Below are positions 60,404-64,000 of a stretch of DNA of 64,000 bases, one piece after another. Origin of the DNA: Longitalea arenae (GTDB lineage Bacteria > Bacteroidota > Bacteroidia > Chitinophagales > Chitinophagaceae). The stretch is taken from the NCBI RefSeq assembly GCF_016924755.1, contig NZ_JAFFJX010000023.1, positions 1-64,000 of the forward strand. The letters are read 5' to 3'. How positions within the stretch are numbered: position 1 is the first letter of the stretch; each line of letters opens with the position of its first letter. The translations under genes and the position numbers were made by a program. Below the pieces are notes generated by a model that was given only the letters and a program-made list of their open reading frames with translations, was not told the origin of the DNA and made no database searches.

Positions 60404-63400
60404 ATGCAAGATTTAGGTCTTTGCAAAGTTCAGGTTATTGCCTGGGCTAAACCAAAACTAATGCCTGCCATCGCTCCAATAAAGTCAGGGGCAGGTCAAC
60501 AAATATTGCGGATTATGAAGCTGACCGCCATACTAGTATTAACCGCCTGCCTGCAAGTTGCTGCCAAGGGATATTCTCAAAGAATTACCCTGTCGGTTAA
60601 AGATGCCCCGCTTGAGCAAGTCTTTAAAAGCATAGAAAAGCAGAGTGGTTTTTATTTTAACTATATGCATGAAGTGATAAAACAGGCACATCCTGTTACT
60701 ATACAGATAAAAGATGCAAGTCTTGATGAGGTTTTGTCATTATGTTTTCAAGGGCAACCATTGGATTACGCAATAGTAAATACCGACAAACTTATTATAA
60801 TAAAAGAAAGGAAGCAATTAATCTTTAGTGAGGCGCGACAGCAAGCATCTCCTCCCATTGATATACGCGGTAAAGTCATTGACGAGAACGGTAAACCAGT
60901 ACCCGGCGTAACAGTGTCTGTCAGGGGATCAAAGAAGCAGACATTAACAAATGAGAATGGAGAATTTACATTGTCTGGCGTTCAAGATAATGCAGTTCTT
61001 TCATTTAGTAGTGTCAATATGGAGCCATTTACAATTAATGTGAGTGGTCAAAAAGATATAATAGCAAGGCTTAAAACTAAAACTAGCGAACTAGATGAGG
61101 TTCAAATAGTCGCTTATGGACAAATCAGCAAACGATTTCAAACTGGCAATGTAACTTCCGTCAAAGCTACTGATATTGAAAAACAACCAGTAAGCAACCC
61201 ATTACTTGCTCTTCAAGGGCGTGTGCCTGGTCTGTTCATTACACAAGCCAACGGATTTCCTGGAAGTGCTGTTACGGTTCAAATTCAAGGGAGAAATAGT
61301 ATAGGTAGTGGTAATGAGCCCTTATATATAATAGACGGCGTTCCATATCCTTCTCGCATGTTATTAACTACACTTGGAGGCCCACTATCAACGTTTGCTG
61401 GTGAGGCAGGTGGCGGAAATCCGCTAAATTACATAAATCCTTCGGATATAGAAAGTATTTCAATTCTCAAGGATGCAGATGCTACTGCAATTTATGGTTC
61501 TCGTGCAGCGAATGGAGCTATTATAATTACAACAAAGAAGGGTAAGGCAGGTAAAGTAAGAACAGATTTAAATTTGCAAAATGGTTGGGGGAAAGTTACC
61601 AGAATGTTGTCTATGCTCAATACGCAACAATATCTAGAAATGCGGCGCGAGGCTCTTAAAAATGATGGGGTCACAAATGTTCCTTCATCAAATTATGACT
61701 TGAATCTTTGGGATACTTCTCGATATACTGATTGGCAAAAAGCTTTAATTGGTGGTGTTGCTAATTATATGAATGTAAATGCCGGAGTTTCCGGAGGAAG
61801 TGATAATATTCAATACCTAGTTAGAGGTAACTACCATAAAGAAACAACCGTTTTCCCTTTTTCAAAAGATTTTTCAGATACAAAGGGGTCGTTTTATTTT
61901 AACTTAAATAGTGTATCCAACAACCAAAAATTTCGTTTCCAAATTGCAGCAACTTATTTAGTTGATAGAAATAAATTACCGCAAGAAGACCTTACTTTTC
62001 GAGCCCTTCAACTTGCGCCTAATGCTCCGGCTCTCTATAAACCGGATGGTACTTTAAACTGGGAGCCAAATGCTGTTGGTGCATCTTCGTGGACAAATCC
62101 AATGGTTCGAAAGAGTGCTACGTATAGAAATATTACAAATAATATCATAAGCAACGGCATAATAAGCTATCGTATACTTAACGGTTTAGATGTGATGACC
62201 AGCGTTGGTTTCACAAATTTAAGCACAAACGAATTCTATGCTTCACCTTTTTCTGCGATACGACCTGAAAGCCAACCGTTTTCTATTCGGACGTCGATAT
62301 TCGCAAATAGTGTTATAAATTCATGGGTAATTGAGCCTCAGATCGACTACAAAAGAACTTTTTTAGCTGGATCGTTAAATGCATTAGTTGGTATAACTAT
62401 CCAGCAGAACAACAATAATGGGCAGGCTGTCATTGCTGAAGGGTTTAATAGTGATTTACTCTTAGAGGATATAAAGTCAGCTTCTAAAATCTATGTTCAT
62501 CCGACTAAAGGCAATGTTGTTTCCAATTATAGATATAACGCCGGTTTTGCAAGAGTTAATTATAATCTTAAAGAAAAATACATAATAAATTTGACTGCCA
62601 GAAGAGATGGCAGCAGTCGATTTGGATCTGCTAATCGATTTCACAATTTTGCAGCCGTAGGAGCTGCCTGGATTTTTTCAAATGAAAGTATTGTAAGTAA
62701 AAGATTTCACTTTTTAAGTTTTGGAAAATTAAGGGGCAGCTATGGAACCACTGGCAATGATCAAATCGGAGATTACCAGTATCTGAATTTGTATGGCCCA
62801 ACAATTGCCAGTGTTCCGTATCAAGGAGCGACAGGTTTAGAGCCGCAAGGTCTACCTAACCCACATCTTAAATGGGAGGAGACAAGAAAGCTTCAGATAG
62901 GCCTTGAATTAGGGTTTATGAATGATAGATTGCTAATTACTGGAACATACATACAAAATAGGTCATCTAATCAACTACTTTCATATGTTTTACCTAGCAT
63001 CACTGGATTTTCAAGTATTAACGAGAATTTTCCAGCTACTGTTGAAAATATTGCATGGGAATTTACTTTAAATTCAACCAATGTAAAGAATAAAAAATTG
63101 ACATGGAATACCAGTTTTAATTTAACCGTTCCCAAAAACAAATTGGTGGATTTTCCAAATTTAGAATCTTCAAGTTACAGCAACTCCCTTATTGTTGGGC
63201 AGCCTATAACCATTCAAAAAGCTTATCATCTTCTGGGTGTAAATTCTTCATCTGGTATTTATGAATTTATTGACAAAGATGGAAACGTAACATCTAATCC
63301 TAGTTCAAGCACGGACAGAACGGTCCTTATAAATACATTACCTAAGTATTATGGTGGCATCGACAATAATTTCACCTACAAATCTTTCACTTTTAATTTC

Positions 63401-63823
63401 TTGTTTCAATTTGTAAAACAAATAGGAAAAAGCTATCTAACGAATTTTATTCCCGGGCACTTCAATAATGGGTTTGGTAATCAGACGGTTTATGTCTTAG
63501 ATCGGTGGCAAAAAGCAGACGATGTAAGGACTTTTCAAAAATTTTCTCAAAATACTAGATTGTTTACCCCTCATAATCGAGCGGAAGGAAGTGATAGAAA
63601 CTATTCTGATGCATCGTTTATTAGACTAAAAAACACATCTTTATCATGGTCGTTGCCTCAAAAACATTTGCAGAAAATGTATTTAAAGGGATTGCAACTT
63701 TATTTTCAAGGGCAAAATTTAATTACTATCACAAAATATAAGGGTTCAGATCCAGAAAGTCAAAGTCCTACACAGTTGCCTCCATTGAGAATATGGACGT
63801 TTGGCTTGAAAGCCAGCTTATAA
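60404..63823 (+). CDS. SusC/RagA-family TonB-dependent transporter with STN domain, 1139 aa
   Basis: The N-terminal 37 residues precede a signal (MKLTAILVLTACLQVAAKGYS, residues 38-58); this type of extension is common in Chitinophagaceae. An STN domain follows (LSVKDAPLEQVFKSIEKQSG and VTIQIKDASLDEVLSLCFQG, residues 64-125), which contacts the FecR periplasmic domain. Then a carboxypeptidase-D-regulatory-like domain (GKVIDENGKPVPGVTVSVRG), the plug (DDIESISILKDADATAIYGS-like, in which the I-L-K-D-A-D-A-T-A-I-Y-G-S motif is exact), and the barrel. The STN domain and the FecR/sigma pair directly upstream indicate a transenvelope signalling locus. Unlike the rest of the window, its base composition is visibly AT-richer. 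Confidence 0.93.
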   Translation: MQDLGLCKVQVIAWAKPKLMPAIAPIKSGAGQQILRIMKLTAILVLTACLQVAAKGYSQRITLSVKDAPLEQVFKSIEKQSGFYFNYMHEVIKQAHPVTIQIKDASLDEVLSLCFQGQPLDYAIVNTDKLIIIKERKQLIFSEARQQASPPIDIRGKVIDENGKPVPGVTVSVRGSKKQTLTNENGEFTLSGVQDNAVLSFSSVNMEPFTINVSGQKDIIARLKTKTSELDEVQIVAYGQISKRFQTGNVTSVKATDIEKQPVSNPLLALQGRVPGLFITQANGFPGSAVTVQIQGRNSIGSGNEPLYIIDGVPYPSRMLLTTLGGPLSTFAGEAGGGNPLNYINPSDIESISILKDADATAIYGSRAANGAIIITTKKGKAGKVRTDLNLQNGWGKVTRMLSMLNTQQYLEMRREALKNDGVTNVPSSNYDLNLWDTSRYTDWQKALIGGVANYMNVNAGVSGGSDNIQYLVRGNYHKETTVFPFSKDFSDTKGSFYFNLNSVSNNQKFRFQIAATYLVDRNKLPQEDLTFRALQLAPNAPALYKPDGTLNWEPNAVGASSWTNPMVRKSATYRNITNNIISNGIISYRILNGLDVMTSVGFTNLSTNEFYASPFSAIRPESQPFSIRTSIFANSVINSWVIEPQIDYKRTFLAGSLNALVGITIQQNNNNGQAVIAEGFNSDLLLEDIKSASKIYVHPTKGNVVSNYRYNAGFARVNYNLKEKYIINLTARRDGSSRFGSANRFHNFAAVGAAWIFSNESIVSKRFHFLSFGKLRGSYGTTGNDQIGDYQYLNLYGPTIASVPYQGATGLEPQGLPNPHLKWEETRKLQIGLELGFMNDRLLITGTYIQNRSSNQLLSYVLPSITGFSSINENFPATVENIAWEFTLNSTNVKNKKLTWNTSFNLTVPKNKLVDFPNLESSSYSNSLIVGQPITIQKAYHLLGVNSSSGIYEFIDKDGNVTSNPSSSTDRTVLINTLPKYYGGIDNNFTYKSFTFNFLFQFVKQIGKSYLTNFIPGHFNNGFGNQTVYVLDRWQKADDVRTFQKFSQNTRLFTPHNRAEGSDRNYSDASFIRLKNTSLSWSLPQKHLQKMYLKGLQLYFQGQNLITITKYKGSDPESQSPTQLPPLRIWTFGLKASL

Positions 63824-63857
63824 AATCAAATAGTTTCTAACTATAAAAATATTGATT

Positions 63858-64000
63858 ATGATTTGCTTTAAAGTTCCTAAAACTTCGAAGGTTCGGGATG
63901 CGCTATTGCCTTGTTTAATAATTATGGGCCTTTCGTTTTTTATAGTGAGTTGTACAAAGTTGGTTGATATAGGGGCTCCTGTTACTAGTATAAATGCGAA
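63858..64000 (+). CDS. SusD/RagB-family lipoprotein, 5' part (truncated by window)
   Basis: ATG 63858 opens a frame running off the right end (MICFKVPKTSKVRDALLPCL, then IIMGLSFFIVSCTKLVD). A lipoprotein signal with a VSC lipobox fits SusD, and the position directly after SusC (34 bp) is where it is expected. Only about 47 residues are visible. Confidence 0.75.
   Translation, partial: MICFKVPKTSKVRDALLPCLIIMGLSFFIVSCTKLVDIGAPVTSINA

Overview
This window looks like a Bacteroidota chromosome, most likely Chitinophagaceae (Chitinophaga/Niastella-like). The evidence is three SusC/SusD-type loci with FecR/ECF sigma pairs, a Bacteroidetes-type TssD (Hcp), lipoproteins with a short lipobox, several TAnnTTTG -7 promoter boxes, and long intergenic tracts full of short repeats. 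No rRNA or tRNA gene was recognised.

Layout. 1-1.3 kb: decayed IS66 and IS3 transposase fragments. 1.5-9.7 kb (minus strand): a compact cluster of unfamiliar genes: T7-lysozyme/PGRP-type amidase, an unknown 297-aa protein, an HExxH gluzincin, a ComEC-like metallo-beta-lactamase-fold protein, a 48-aa single-TM peptide, and three secreted or membrane-anchored proteins. It resembles an accessory conflict-type island. 11-23 kb: ordinary metabolic and regulatory genes (HAD phosphatase, SDRs, AraC, Crp and HxlR regulators, MFS exporter, MDR reductase, PEP-mutase-like protein, VOC protein). 23-34.5 kb: a beta-propeller protein, a 34-bp minisatellite, then the most striking locus: FHA protein, 27-aa TM peptide, membrane PP2C phosphatase, membrane Ser/Thr kinase, a giant RodA(SEDS)-class B PBP fusion, and a second FHA protein. 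This parallels the actinobacterial fhaAB-pstP-rodA-pbpA-pknAB locus. 34.7-37.1 kb: SnoaL-like protein, response regulator, Gfo/Idh/MocA oxidoreductase. 37.1-40.1 kb: about 3 kb without a gene, holding several repeats and two related elements that may encode paralogous small RNAs. 40.2-45 kb: a fimbrillin-like lipoprotein, then an orphan T6SS cassette (Hcp, VgrG, PAAR-M35 protease effector, immunity protein, PAAR remnant). 46-47.4 kb: Ku and a small exported protein. 47.4-57.3 kb: a SusD/SusC/FecR/sigma locus and a decayed tandem duplicate, in which FecR carries a sigma-region-2-like N-terminus and SusC is reduced by a large internal deletion. 57.9-64 kb: a third sigma/FecR/SusC(STN)/SusD locus running off the right end.

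How the genes work together. In the kinase locus, phosphorylation (kinase/PP2C) probably acts through the FHA readers on one polypeptide that would both polymerise glycan and cross-link peptidoglycan. In the T6SS cassette, VgrG and PAAR would carry an Asp-zincin protease; its neighbour resembles the N-terminal domain found in many M35 proteases, which suggests that such a domain was recruited as immunity. In each Sus locus, sigma and FecR would couple substrate sensing at the TonB-dependent receptor to its expression.
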